A stretch of DNA of 47,778 nucleotides from G020354785 sp964534745 (GCA_964534745.1 CAZHQW010000019.1:1-47778), one strand, 5' to 3'. Positions 8,286 to 18,001 are shown, counted from the stretch's first letter. The notes: generated by a model not told the origin, from the letters alone. Translations and numbers: made by a program.

Positions 8286-9770
8286 ATGAAAGCAATTAAT
8301 CTATTAATATTAAGACTTACAGTGATTGCATTGTTTCTGTTTTTTAATTGTTCCTTGCATTCACAGGTCATATCGGGACAGGTGAAAACAATTAAGCTTA
8401 CCGCGCCCCAGAAGAAAGAGACGGCCGAAATCAGGGGGTTTCCCAGGCTGCAGATAGAAAAGCAGGTATTGTCTGATGAAAATAACAACAATGTTCTTGA
8501 AGCTAATGAATCCGCTAAACTTGAATTAAAGATCAATAACATGGGGAATAAAACAGCCAGAAATGTAAGAATCAAGCTTAATCAGACTGATGAGACAATA
8601 AAGGGCCTGTTGTATGATTCCGACATTGAAATAGGTGATTTGCCCCCTCATGAAAGCAGAAGTGCAACCCTTGTAATTGCTGCGGATTATAAAATACAGA
8701 AAGCCACAGCAAAGTTTAAGCTCGAGGTAATGGAAGATAACGGATTTAATGTTCCTCCAGTTTATATTGATATAGCCGTAAGGCCTCAAATGGGTACTTT
8801 CACGGTGGACTGGATATCACCCAGCATACCCGATACCACGGTATTCGCACCTGATATACCCCTGGAACTTAAAATACAGTCCGGTTCACCCATAAAAACA
8901 ATATCAGTATTTAGAAATGACATAATTCAAATCTCAGATTATAACCTGAGAAAGTACAGAAATGTTTATGCTTTCAGTCATAATATAACACTGTCAGAAG
9001 GCCAGAACACAATAAGGGTAGAAGTTGTAAATGAAGATAATAATGAGATTGAAGATATACGCAAAGTATTTTACCAGAAAGAAAAGAGGCTTGCATTAAT
9101 TATTGGTAACTCGGATTACATATATGGAGGGTCACTGACAAATCCGGTTAACGATGCAAGGGCTATGGCTAATGTTTTAAAGAAAGTGGGATTTGAGGTA
9201 ATGGAATATGAAAATCTGACACAGCCTGACATGAAGAAAGCTATTGATGAGTTTGGGAATAAATTATATGGTTATGATGTGGGACTGTTTTACTATGCTG
9301 GCCACGGGATACAGTCCGACGGCTTTAATTACCTTATTCCTGTTGAGGCTCAGCTAATGGCTTATGAAGATGTTGAATACGACTGCGTCAGGGCTGACAG
9401 GATACTAAGCAAGATGGAGTATGCCTCTACCAGTGTTAATGTTCTTATTCTTGATGCCTGCAGGGATAATCCCTTTGAGCGCAAGTGGAGCCGTGCTGCA
9501 GCGGGGAAGGGACTGGCATTTATGGATGCACCGTCAGGCTCGCTTGTAGCCTATGCAACATCACCCGGGAGGACAGCAGCTGACGGCGCCGGTAAGAACG
9601 GACTTTATACCGAGGCTCTATTGAAATATGTACAGCAGAGGGGACTGCAGATCGAAGAAGTATTTAAGAATGTAAGGCGCGAAGTGGAGTCCAAATCAGG
9701 AGGACAGCAAACACCATGGGAATCAACATCACTGAAAGGATATTTTTATTTCAAAAAGAGGTTTGAATGA
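8286..9770 (+). CDS. Secreted caspase-like peptidase (family C14) with N-terminal beta domains
   Basis: A 494-residue protein counted from the ATG at 8286; an in-frame TTG lies 15 bases upstream, but the ATG gives a clean signal peptide (MKAINLLILRL...CSLHSQ). Residues about 45-170 look like a CARDB-type beta sandwich (EANESAKLELKINNMGNKTARNVRIKL), and about 170-260 like a second Ig-like domain. The C-terminal 230 residues form a caspase-like domain: RLALIIGNSDY, then YYAGHG with His340, then ILDACRDNPF with Cys392, the catalytic dyad, and SGSLVAYATSPG. The family cleaves after basic or acidic residues depending on the subgroup; the specificity here is unknown. With the signal peptide the enzyme should act in the periplasm or at the surface, not in the cytosol. 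Its stop overlaps the next start (ATGA), so it is coupled to the first FISUMP lipoprotein. Confidence 0.88.
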   Translation: MKAINLLILRLTVIALFLFFNCSLHSQVISGQVKTIKLTAPQKKETAEIRGFPRLQIEKQVLSDENNNNVLEANESAKLELKINNMGNKTARNVRIKLNQTDETIKGLLYDSDIEIGDLPPHESRSATLVIAADYKIQKATAKFKLEVMEDNGFNVPPVYIDIAVRPQMGTFTVDWISPSIPDTTVFAPDIPLELKIQSGSPIKTISVFRNDIIQISDYNLRKYRNVYAFSHNITLSEGQNTIRVEVVNEDNNEIEDIRKVFYQKEKRLALIIGNSDYIYGGSLTNPVNDARAMANVLKKVGFEVMEYENLTQPDMKKAIDEFGNKLYGYDVGLFYYAGHGIQSDGFNYLIPVEAQLMAYEDVEYDCVRADRILSKMEYASTSVNVLILDACRDNPFERKWSRAAAGKGLAFMDAPSGSLVAYATSPGRTAADGAGKNGLYTEALLKYVQQRGLQIEEVFKNVRREVESKSGGQQTPWESTSLKGYFYFKKRFE

Positions 9771-11419
9771 AAATCAAAATCACCTATCTTATTATTCCTC
9801 TGCTGGGTGTAGCTGCAATCATTTTTATCGCTGCACTTTTCAATTCGTGTGAAAAAGAGGCTGAAAAAGTTATGAAAGTAAAGATCGACAGTGTCAGCAA
9901 TGTCTCGGAGACAAGCGCTACAGTAACAGGGACAGTCCTCGACATCGGCAACGGAATTGATCAGCACGGCCATTGCTGGTCCACCTCCGCAGGTCCCACC
10001 TATGAAAGCAATGATAATAAAACAGAAAAAGGTACAATTAATAACCCGGGATCGTTCACCAGTCAGATGACCGGACTCCAGGCTGAAACAAAATATTTTA
10101 TAAAGGCTTACATAAAAAAGGGCAGTGAGACCAAGTACAGTGACATTGAGCTTTCCTTTACCACCGAGCCCGAGCATATAATGGTAACACTGCCTGTTGT
10201 ATCTGCAGGAACAGCAAGTGACATCACAGCAACAAGCGCGACCATCCAGGGCAATATTACGGATCTCGGCACTGGGGCAACCTCGGTATCAGACCACGGC
10301 CATTGCTGGTCAAGCATAACCTCAACACCAACAATAGACAGTCCCAATAAAACATCTTTCGGTGAAACCACATCTACAGGAATGTTCAACAGTACCCTGG
10401 TCGGACTGTCGCCAAGCACCACCTACTATGTAAGGGCATATGCAACAAATGTTGCAGGAACAGCATATAGCAGCAGTACAAACTTTTCAACACTGCCGGA
10501 TATATCAGTGCCTAATGTTACAACCAACGAAGTTACCGAAATCAGTTATTACGATGCCACATGCGGAGGCAATGTGATTTCTGACGGCGGATCACCGGTA
10601 ACGGTGAAGGGCGTTTGCTGGAATACATCACCCAATCCGACTCTTATTAATTCCTTTACCGAGGACGATTCAGGTGAGGGTTTCTATACAAGTTACATAT
10701 CTGATTTGGCAATAAGTACGACATATTATGTGAGGGCATATGCTACAAACAGCGTGGGTACGGCCTATGGAGAGCAAAAGACCTTTAAAACCCTGGGCGG
10801 ACCAAATGATGACTGGGAACCGGGTGATAACTGGATAGATGATCGTGACGGACAGGTATATGCGACAGTCCAGATAGGAACACAGGTATGGATGAGGGAG
10901 AATCTCAATGTGGGAGTTCAGATTACAGCTGATAATTATCCTATTATGGATACAATAATAGAAAAATACTGCTATAACGACAATCCCAACAAATGTGATG
11001 AGTATGGAGGGCTGTATATGTGGCATGAAATGATGAACTACGAATATATTGAATCAACACAGGGTATATGTCCTGACGGATGGCACCTGCCGTCAGACGT
11101 GGAATGGATGGAAATGGAAAGCCTCCTCGGTGTTGACGCTTCTGAACTTGACGTTATAGGCCTGCGGGGCTCAGATCAGGCATACCTGCTGCTGGATGGC
11201 GGTGATACGGGATATGATGCCCTGATGGGAGGTTACCGCGAGTATACAACCGATGAATTCTATTATGAAGGTGTTTATGCTTACTTCTGGACCACAACAG
11301 AAGATTCGGAATGGAATCCTTACTACAGGCTGTTGCACTGGAATTCAGGATTGATTGGCCGCGGATGGGATTATACTTATCAGGCTGCTTCGGTCCGCTG
11401 TATTAAGGACACCGAATAA
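9767..11419 (+). CDS. FISUMP-domain lipoprotein with three Fn3-like HGHCWS repeats
   Basis: 550 residues. A hydrophobic leader ends at Cys28 (LFNSC), a relaxed lipobox, followed by an acidic/basic CEKEAEK stretch that could act as a surface-export signal. Three repeats of about 100 residues follow (roughly 38-130, 142-245, 248-340). Each has the pattern S-A-T-x-x-G, then HGHCWS (VKGVCWN in the third), then G-x-F-x-S-x-x-x-G-L, and T-x-Y-x-x-R-A-Y-A-T-N. Residues about 350-550 are a Fibrobacter succinogenes major paralogous (FISUMP) domain: DRDGQVYATVQIG, WMRENLN, CPDGWHLPSDVEW, GGYRE, FWTTTE and the final SVRC. It is translationally coupled to the caspase gene. The function of FISUMP domains is not established; ligand binding at the cell surface is a guess from their relation to C-type-lectin-like folds. 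Confidence 0.85.
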   Translation: MKIKITYLIIPLLGVAAIIFIAALFNSCEKEAEKVMKVKIDSVSNVSETSATVTGTVLDIGNGIDQHGHCWSTSAGPTYESNDNKTEKGTINNPGSFTSQMTGLQAETKYFIKAYIKKGSETKYSDIELSFTTEPEHIMVTLPVVSAGTASDITATSATIQGNITDLGTGATSVSDHGHCWSSITSTPTIDSPNKTSFGETTSTGMFNSTLVGLSPSTTYYVRAYATNVAGTAYSSSTNFSTLPDISVPNVTTNEVTEISYYDATCGGNVISDGGSPVTVKGVCWNTSPNPTLINSFTEDDSGEGFYTSYISDLAISTTYYVRAYATNSVGTAYGEQKTFKTLGGPNDDWEPGDNWIDDRDGQVYATVQIGTQVWMRENLNVGVQITADNYPIMDTIIEKYCYNDNPNKCDEYGGLYMWHEMMNYEYIESTQGICPDGWHLPSDVEWMEMESLLGVDASELDVIGLRGSDQAYLLLDGGDTGYDALMGGYREYTTDEFYYEGVYAYFWTTTEDSEWNPYYRLLHWNSGLIGRGWDYTYQAASVRCIKDTE

Positions 11420-11440
11420 TGTCATGCTAATTAACTGATT

Positions 11441-13203
11441 ATGTATATTTTAAGACATTACATTACCTCACTGCTGTCAGGTGTTATTCTAACTTCCCTG
11501 GTAATGCTGTCTTCCTCCTCATGTAAAAAGGAGAGTGAAAAAATCATGAGTGTCAGTAATGACAGTATATCAGAAATTTCATATACATCGGCCAAAGCAT
11601 ATGCTACAATAATTGACAAAGGCGAAGGAATTGAACAATACGGGCATTGCTGGTCAACAAGTGCTTCCCTTACTGAAGTGGATAACGAAGGCAAGACACA
11701 GCTCGGCTCCACAAGTATAACCGGTTCTTTCACCAGTAATTTAACCAACCTTACTCCAGGTACAAAATATTATGTAAGGTCCTACATAAAGAACTCGAAT
11801 AATATTGCTTACGGTGATGATGTCCTTGATTTCCATACCCTCACTTTGGGGCTGCCTGTCGTTAGTACGGGTACGGCAAGCAGTGTAACAACATCAGGTG
11901 CTACCGTCGGGGGCAACATAGAAAGCCTTGGCTCCGGCGCCTCATCAGTATCACAGCATGGACACTGCTGGTCAGATGAGACAACAACCCCGACATTATC
12001 CGACAACTTCACTTCCCTGGGGACAAAAAATACAACAGGCACATTTGAAAGTGTTATAGTCGGACTTTCACCGGAAAAAATGTACTATGTGCGTGCATAT
12101 GCCACCAACAGTGTGGGAACGGCCTATGGCGAAGCCATGAGCTTTGTAACTTCAGCCCAGCCAGGAGTCCCTGTTGTGACAACAGGAATCATTACCAATG
12201 TTACTGAAACCAGTGCTACCGCTGCAGGGAGCCTCGATGACTTCGGCTCCGGCGCCTCATCGGTAGCGCAGCACGGGCATTGCTGGTCAAACATGACGAG
12301 CACACCAACAATCAGCGATAACGTTACCACACTTGGCTCCAGAAGTACAACCGGNNNNNNNNNNNNNNNNNNNNNNNNNNNNNNNNNNNNNNNNNNNNNN
12401 NNNNNNNNNNNNNNNNNNNNNNNNNNNNNNNNNNNNNNNNNNNNNNNNNNNNNNCATTTGAAAGCACGATGACCGGACTTGCACAAAACTGGAAATATTA
12501 TGTAAGGGCTTATGCCACAAATGAAAGTGGCACCGGTTATGGAAACGAAATAGTATTCACCACAAATTTTGATTGCGGCACCCGGTTTACAGATCCGCGG
12601 GACGATAAAAGTTACCTTACGGTCATGATTGGAGACCAGTGCTGGATGGCTGAAAACCTTAATGTAGGACAGAAGCTGGACGGAAATAAAATACCGGGCG
12701 ATAATGAAGCCATTGAAAAACATTGCTACAACGACGATGAGAGCAATTGTGATCTGTATGGTGCATTATACCGCTGGGATGAAATGATGGACCACACTAC
12801 TGTTGAGATGGCCACTGGTATTTGTCCCAAAGGGTGGCACATTCCGTCCGATTATGAGTGGAAGACCATGGAAAAAGCACTGGGCATGACCCAGGAACAG
12901 GCTGACGGCACAGGATGGAGAGGTACGGATGAGGGAAACAAACTAAAAGCAGCAGGTACAACATATTGGGAATCCCCTAACGAAGGCACCAACTCATCAC
13001 TCTTCACTGCCCTTCCTTCAGGAGGTGTCGATGATCAAGGAAACTATAGCGGCCTTGGTTATTATTCTGATTACTGGACATCTACACTGATAATTGATAC
13101 GCAGTGCTGGTATCGTTATTTAAGTGCGGACGAAAGCCGCATTTACAGAATTGACGGGAACAGAAATTTTGGAACAGCAGTGAGGTGTGTCCAGGATGAC
13201 TGA
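11441..13203 (+). CDS. Paralogous FISUMP lipoprotein, interrupted by an assembly gap
   Basis: Same architecture as the preceding gene, 21 bases upstream: lipoprotein leader with Cys28 after SSSS, three HGHCWS repeats, and a FISUMP domain (DPRDDKSYLTVMIGDQCWMAENLN, CPKGWHIPSDYEW, YWTST, AVRC). The 100-N gap at 12355-12454 falls in the third repeat. The frame before it (codons starting at 11441 + 3n) and after it differ, so the true missing length must be 2 modulo 3. If exactly two bases are missing, the junction reads TTG-T-FES, as in the second repeat, and the protein is 554 residues, close to the 550 of its paralogue. The post-gap coding part starts at 12455, not at a downstream ATG. The two genes are a tandem duplication that has diverged. 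Expected at the cell surface with the caspase. Confidence 0.82.
12355..12454. other. Assembly gap (100 N)
   Basis: Exactly 100 N, a scaffolder placeholder, inside the third Fn3-like repeat of the second FISUMP gene. Neighbouring repeats share exact DNA stretches (for example a 17-base block from GGCTCCGGCG at about 11929 and 12246), which probably broke the assembly. Whole repeat units could be hidden here. Confidence 0.95.
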
Positions 13204-13205
13204 TA

Positions 13206-15695
13206 TCACCAATCAAGCTCCACTACGGTAATGCCTGCTCCCCCCCCGTCAGCATGCTCATCCCTGAAAGATTTTACCACATCGACGGTTTTCAGGTAAT
13301 CCCTGACCACACTTTTCAGTATTCCGTCGCCCTTGCCATGCAGAATACGAAGCTCACGGACGGCAACCATAACCGCATCATCAACAAATCTTCTGACAAT
13401 ATCCAGGGCTTCATCCGCCCTCCTGCCTCGTATATCAATATCGGACCTGAAGTTTAACCTGCGCTCACTAAGTACTCCTGATGACATACCGGGTGCAGTG
13501 CCCTTTTTTTTATATTTCCTGTATTCTTCGCTTCCTGCCTTCTTCAGCTTCATCTCCTTTACCGTAATAATCATATTACCAAAGGCTACACTTATGTTGT
13601 CTTTATTTATATCAATTACTTCTCCTGCAATATCCTGTTCATATAACTTAACTATGTCGCCAACCTTTATTTTTAAATCCACAGGTCCTTTCCCCTCCGG
13701 TTCCCTGCCAGAGTCCTCTTTAGCAGGAGCCTTACCACGCAGCTTCTGTTCCTGCTTCCTTAGCTTTCCAAGCTTACCCTCAATTTTCAAATCTGCAACA
13801 TCGCTCCCTGACTTAAGGGATCTTCTGTATTCTTCAAAGTCTCTCCTTGCCTTCCTTGTCCTCTCCTTCTCAGCCTGGCTTTCCCTGATGATCTTTATTG
13901 CCTTCTCTATTTCGCTGTTTGCGCCTGCCAGAATATCTTCCGCCTCACTCTTTGCCCTGTCAATGATCTCCTTTCTGATTTTCCTGGTATCATTAAGCTC
14001 CCCTGAGTACTCTTCAATCAGCTGTTCCAGTTTTTTTTCAGCAGTTTTTATCCTGCTGCGTTTATCTTCCCAGTATCTCCTGTCACGCAGTATATCCCTT
14101 AAATACCTGTCAAGCCTGATATGGTCCTGCCCTATCCTTTCCGATGCATCTTTTATTATTTTTTCCGGCAGTCCGATCTGCCTGGCTATGTCCAGTGCGA
14201 AAGAGCTGCCCGGTCTTCCTATCTGCAGCCTGAATAAAGGCTGCATCCTGCCCGTGTCAAATAACATTGCCCCGTTTATTATGCCTTCAGCCGAGGATGC
14301 ATAATGTTTAAGATTAGTATAATGGGTGGTTGCTACTCCAAAAGTCTTATTTTTGTTAAGGGCGTCAAGTATAGCTTCGGCCATGGCCCCTCCCAGCATG
14401 GGCTCCGTGCCGCTGCCCAGTTCATCTATTAAGACGAGAGACTTATCCCCTGCATTCTTTATAAAATACTTCATGTTAAGCAGGTGTGAGCTATATGTGC
14501 TCAAATCATTCTCCAGTGACTGCTCATCACCTATATCAATGAAAATATCTTTAAAAATTCCCGCTTCTGAATTTTCACTCAAAGGCACCAGCATTCCGCA
14601 CTGAAGCATATATTGCAACAAGCCTACTGTTTTCAGACAAACGGACTTCCCCCCGGCATTGGGTCCGCTTATAAGTAAAATCCTGTTTTTATTACTTAGG
14701 TTTATATCAAGGGGCACCACCTCCCTTCCTTCCTTTTTATGAGATAGAAGCAACAGGGGATGCCTGGCACCTGTCCACCTGAATTCGCATGTATCAAAGA
14801 ATGCGGACCTCACACCATTGATTTTTATGGCAACCAGTGCTTTCGCCCTTGTAAAATCCATAATGCCCAGGAAATCATATGATAACAGCAGATCATCCAG
14901 GAAGGGCCTTAAAGAATCAGCAAAACCTGTAAGTATCCTGATTATCTCCCTCCTCTCTTCATATTCCAGTTCCTTGATTTCATTATTCAGCTCAACTATC
15001 TCGGCAGGTTCAACAAAAGATGTCCTGCCGCTTGCCGATTCATCATGGATGAAGCCCCTGATCATCCTCTTGCATGATGATGGGACAGGTATTACATGCC
15101 GGCCGTCACGCATGGACAATTTGGTGTCAGGCTCAACATAACCCATATCCATCGCCGACTTTAAAATAACCTGAAGCTGCCTGCCGACTATCGCCTGTTT
15201 CTGCTTTATGCCCTTTCTTATATGTTCAAGGGCCGGTGAAGCGCTGTCCTTTATCTTTCCTTCTTTTGTGAGGATAGCGTCAATTCTTTCCGTTACACGG
15301 GGATGGAGTTTCACATCCAAAGCCATGCTCCTTAGTGCCTGATATTTGCTTTTGTCCCTGTGCTCCCTGAAAAACCTTACTATGGCACTTACTGTATCAT
15401 ATGACCGCTTAAGATCGAACAGTTCTTCGGTATCAGGATATGTACCTTCAACTTTTAACCTTTCCAGGCATGGTATAATATCAAAATAATAATTGACCGG
15501 GAAACCGGACTCATTAATACAAATTTCCTTTAACTCGGCCGTTTCGTTAAGCTTTTCCTGTATTATTTCATAAGATATAGAATATTTTACCTCATCAACT
15601 TTTTTTTTGCCGATGCTGCTTAAACAATTTTCCTTTATTAAATCCCTGATTTTATCAAAGCCTATCTTATTTTCAAAATCATCAGGATAAACCAT
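13206..15695 (-). CDS. mutS2: MutS2 endonuclease/ribosome-rescue ATPase
   Basis: An 829-residue protein of typical MutS2 length. It has a core/lever region (about 1-300), an ABC-type ATPase with Walker A SGPNAGGKS near residue 345, Walker B LVLIDELGSGTEP, and ATTHYTNLKHYA. A long charged coiled coil follows (about 505-650), then a KOW-like segment (VGDIVKLYEQDIAGEVIDI), and a C-terminal Smr nuclease domain (DIRGRRADEALDIVRRF and LRILHGKGDG). MutS2 proteins suppress homologous recombination and, in some bacteria, split collided ribosomes; they lack the mismatch-binding domain of MutS, and none is seen here. The gene follows glyA by 35 bases on the same strand and is probably co-transcribed. 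Its stop is two bases from the stop of the facing FISUMP gene. Confidence 0.95.
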   Translation of the reverse strand: MVYPDDFENKIGFDKIRDLIKENCLSSIGKKKVDEVKYSISYEIIQEKLNETAELKEICINESGFPVNYYFDIIPCLERLKVEGTYPDTEELFDLKRSYDTVSAIVRFFREHRDKSKYQALRSMALDVKLHPRVTERIDAILTKEGKIKDSASPALEHIRKGIKQKQAIVGRQLQVILKSAMDMGYVEPDTKLSMRDGRHVIPVPSSCKRMIRGFIHDESASGRTSFVEPAEIVELNNEIKELEYEERREIIRILTGFADSLRPFLDDLLLSYDFLGIMDFTRAKALVAIKINGVRSAFFDTCEFRWTGARHPLLLLSHKKEGREVVPLDINLSNKNRILLISGPNAGGKSVCLKTVGLLQYMLQCGMLVPLSENSEAGIFKDIFIDIGDEQSLENDLSTYSSHLLNMKYFIKNAGDKSLVLIDELGSGTEPMLGGAMAEAILDALNKNKTFGVATTHYTNLKHYASSAEGIINGAMLFDTGRMQPLFRLQIGRPGSSFALDIARQIGLPEKIIKDASERIGQDHIRLDRYLRDILRDRRYWEDKRSRIKTAEKKLEQLIEEYSGELNDTRKIRKEIIDRAKSEAEDILAGANSEIEKAIKIIRESQAEKERTRKARRDFEEYRRSLKSGSDVADLKIEGKLGKLRKQEQKLRGKAPAKEDSGREPEGKGPVDLKIKVGDIVKLYEQDIAGEVIDINKDNISVAFGNMIITVKEMKLKKAGSEEYRKYKKKGTAPGMSSGVLSERRLNFRSDIDIRGRRADEALDIVRRFVDDAVMVAVRELRILHGKGDGILKSVVRDYLKTVDVVKSFRDEHADGGGAGITVVELDW

Positions 15696-15730
15696 TTTTT
15701 AAGACACGTTTAAGGTCCGGTTGCCGTTTC

Positions 15731-17011
15731 CTAATATGCAAACAGGGGATAGTCCTTCATCATTTTGTTTACTTCCTGTTTCACATCCCCTATTATTTTT
15801 TCATCTTCAATATTCATAATAACTTCATCAATAAGGTCTACAATCTTTTTGATCCCTTCCTGCTTAACACCCCTTGTTGTGATAGCAGGAGTACCCAACC
15901 TTATACCTGAAGCCTGAAAAGGTGATCTCGTATCAAAGGGAACCATATTCTTGTTTATGGTAATATCGGCTCTGCCCAGGGCGTTCTCTGCAGTTTTTCC
16001 TGAAATATCGGGCACTTTGGGCCTGAGGTCTATTAATATCAAATGATTGTCAGTACCGTCTGATACCACTTTATATCCCTTTTCAATAAATCTTTGGGCC
16101 ATGATGGCTGCATTGTCTTTAACCTGTTTAATGTAATCCCTGTAACTCCCGGTCAGCGCTTCCCCGAATGCAACCGCTTTGGAGGCAATAACATGCTCCA
16201 GGGGTCCCCCCTGGGTGCCGGGGAAAACAGCCGAATCCAGCAGCTGGGACATGGTTTTTACCGTGCCTTTGGGCGTTGTCAGTCCCCACGGATTCTCAAA
16301 GTCTTCTCCCATGAGTATCAATCCGCCCCTCGGTCCGCGCAGGGTTTTGTGTGTTGTAGTAGTCACTATGTGGCAGTATGGAAAGGGATGATTCAGCAAT
16401 CCTGTTGCTATAAGTCCTGCTGGATGGGCAATGTCTGCCATTAATATTGCTCCCACACGATCCGCTATTTCGCGCATCCTTTTGTAATCCCAGTCTCTTG
16501 AATAGGCTGAGGCGCCAGCCACAATTAACTTGGGTTTCTCTTTCACTGCCAGCTCCTCCATTATATCGTAATCCACCACTCCGGTTTCTTCTCCTACAGT
16601 ATATGCAACAGCCCTGTACAGGATACCTGAATAATTTACCGGAGAGCCGTGAGTTAAATGGCCTCCATGAGAAAGATCCAGCCCCAGGAAAGTATCGCCG
16701 GGCTTCATCACGGCCATCATCACTGCTGCATTAGCCTGAGCCCCCGAATGGGGCTGTACATTTGCCCAGCTGGCATTAAAAAGCTCCCTGATCCTGTCTA
16801 TGGCCAGCTGCTCAACCTCATCAATAAACTGGCACCCTCCATAGTATCTTTTGCCGGGTAATCCTTCGGCATATTTATTTGTTAAACACGACCCCATAGC
16901 TTCAAGAACCTGATCGCTCACAAAATTCTCAGATGCTATCAATTCAACTCCCTGCAACTGCCGCTGCCGTTCTTTTTCAATAAAACCAAAAATCTTTGTA
17001 TCTCTGTTCAT
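15731..17011 (-). CDS. glyA: Serine hydroxymethyltransferase
   Basis: A 426-residue PLP enzyme that interconverts serine and glycine and charges tetrahydrofolate with a one-carbon unit. The N-terminal region has ELIASENFVS and NKYAEGLPGKRYYGG, both hallmark segments. The PLP lysine is Lys222 in TTTHKTLRGPRGG. GGPLEH and the C-terminal TPAITTRG also match. Full length, with an ATG start. The product 5,10-methylene-THF feeds metF, encoded further along the window. It is the first gene of a unit with mutS2. The 155-base region upstream separates it from a divergent gene for a small membrane protein; no convincing promoter was found there. Confidence 0.97.
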   Translation of the reverse strand: MNRDTKIFGFIEKERQRQLQGVELIASENFVSDQVLEAMGSCLTNKYAEGLPGKRYYGGCQFIDEVEQLAIDRIRELFNASWANVQPHSGAQANAAVMMAVMKPGDTFLGLDLSHGGHLTHGSPVNYSGILYRAVAYTVGEETGVVDYDIMEELAVKEKPKLIVAGASAYSRDWDYKRMREIADRVGAILMADIAHPAGLIATGLLNHPFPYCHIVTTTTHKTLRGPRGGLILMGEDFENPWGLTTPKGTVKTMSQLLDSAVFPGTQGGPLEHVIASKAVAFGEALTGSYRDYIKQVKDNAAIMAQRFIEKGYKVVSDGTDNHLILIDLRPKVPDISGKTAENALGRADITINKNMVPFDTRSPFQASGIRLGTPAITTRGVKQEGIKKIVDLIDEVIMNIEDEKIIGDVKQEVNKMMKDYPLFAY

Positions 17012-17166
17012 TTTATTATTAATTTATTTTGTTTTTAGTAAAATATGTTCGTAAAGATATCAATACAATTCGTGTTATAAAGTAACATAAACAAATCTTT
17101 AACGCAAAATTTTTATTCCGGCAAAAAGTTTTTATTTTTATAATTCATACACTTAAAACCACAATT

Positions 17167-17658
17167 ATGAATACAAAAAGCTTACCTAAAGAGCGTCCTA
17201 CATTTCTTACGGTTCTATGTATCTTAAGTTTTGTGGGATTAGGCCTTAAAATATTAAACAGCTTTTCAGGAATGATTTTTGGCATGTTTACCTCGCGGTT
17301 CGAGCCATTTATCAGGGAAAACATAGACAAGAACCTGGATTACGGTGATATACCTGAACAAATAAGGTTTTTTGTCGCTGATTCATTTAATATTGCATAT
17401 AAGGCCATGGAACGTGCAACGCCCATGTCCCTGGTGACACTGGTGCTGGCGGTAACTGCCCTGTTCGGGGTTATAATGATGTGGAAGCTGAGAAGGGCGG
17501 GCTTCTATTTATACACAGGTTCTAAAATCTTTATTCTGATGGTCCCTTTCCTGTTCCTCGGCTTAAATTTCTTTACTCTTATTGCAGTAAGTACCGCAAG
17601 CTTTTTCACAATACTTTTCATTATTCTATATGCAGTGAACATGGCACATATGAAATAA
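17167..17658 (+). CDS. Hypothetical membrane protein
   Basis: 163 residues with about four hydrophobic segments (roughly 14-42, 85-105, 118-135 and 138-158) and a soluble acidic loop (about 43-80, with RENIDKNLDYGDIPEQIR) between the first two. No motif I recognise and no enzyme residues. It starts with an ATG that opens a short basic N-terminus (MNTKSLPKERP), consistent with a cytoplasmic N-terminus. It is the first of three small plus-strand membrane-protein genes with tight spacing (16 bases to the next), so they probably form an operon, but no shared function can be proposed. Confidence 0.7.
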   Translation: MNTKSLPKERPTFLTVLCILSFVGLGLKILNSFSGMIFGMFTSRFEPFIRENIDKNLDYGDIPEQIRFFVADSFNIAYKAMERATPMSLVTLVLAVTALFGVIMMWKLRRAGFYLYTGSKIFILMVPFLFLGLNFFTLIAVSTASFFTILFIILYAVNMAHMK

Positions 17659-17674
17659 TCCTAAAATCTAAATA

Positions 17675-18001
17675 ATGGCTGAACAAAAGACAACACCGGA
17701 ACCCAAAAAACAGCTGCCAAATGCATCAGCTGCGCTTATACTGGGAATACTATCTATCGTATCAGGATGTTTTATGCTGGGACTGGTTCTTGGCATAATC
17801 GGACTGGCAATATCATCTAAGGATAAAAGAATGTATGATGAAAATCCGCAGGCTTATACAGGCTACGGAAGCTTAAATGCGGGAAGGATATTATCCATTA
17901 TAGGGATTGTGCTGGGAGGCCTGTCTGTATTTATCTCCCTAATCTGGGGTTTGATTGTGGGCGGAGCATTTCTGTCTTTTTTAAATGAAGTTACTTATTA
18001 G
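17675..18001 (+). CDS. Small membrane protein, DUF4190/'CCC motif'-like
   Basis: A 108-residue protein with a proline-rich cytoplasmic N-terminus and two long hydrophobic segments (about 18-48 and 70-104) joined by a polar loop DKRMYDENPQAYTGYGSLNAGRI. The order SAALILGILSIVSG...LGIIGLAIS, then a loop with LNAGRILSIIGIVLGGLS, is the pattern of the Bacteroidota small membrane proteins annotated as DUF4190 or CCC-motif; here only one Cys (in VSGCFM) remains. In many genomes it lies beside a DUF2752 gene, as here. The 3' end overlaps the next start by 17 bases, which implies coupled translation. Role unknown. Confidence 0.75.
   Translation: MAEQKTTPEPKKQLPNASAALILGILSIVSGCFMLGLVLGIIGLAISSKDKRMYDENPQAYTGYGSLNAGRILSIIGIVLGGLSVFISLIWGLIVGGAFLSFLNEVTY

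Noticed and set aside
12469..13203. Separate gene starting at the ATG after the N gap
   Set aside because: Coding continues back to the gap edge at 12455 in the same frame (FEST before the Met), and matches the second half of a repeat, so it is the 3' part of the gene at 11441.
13333..14304. Long open frame (323 codons) on the plus strand opposite mutS2
   Set aside because: It lies wholly antisense to a well-supported mutS2 and its translation is a serine/leucine-rich low-complexity product with no family pattern.
16094..16861. Several plus-strand frames opposite glyA
   Set aside because: They are antisense shadows of a highly conserved gene; they overlap one another and show no recognisable domain.
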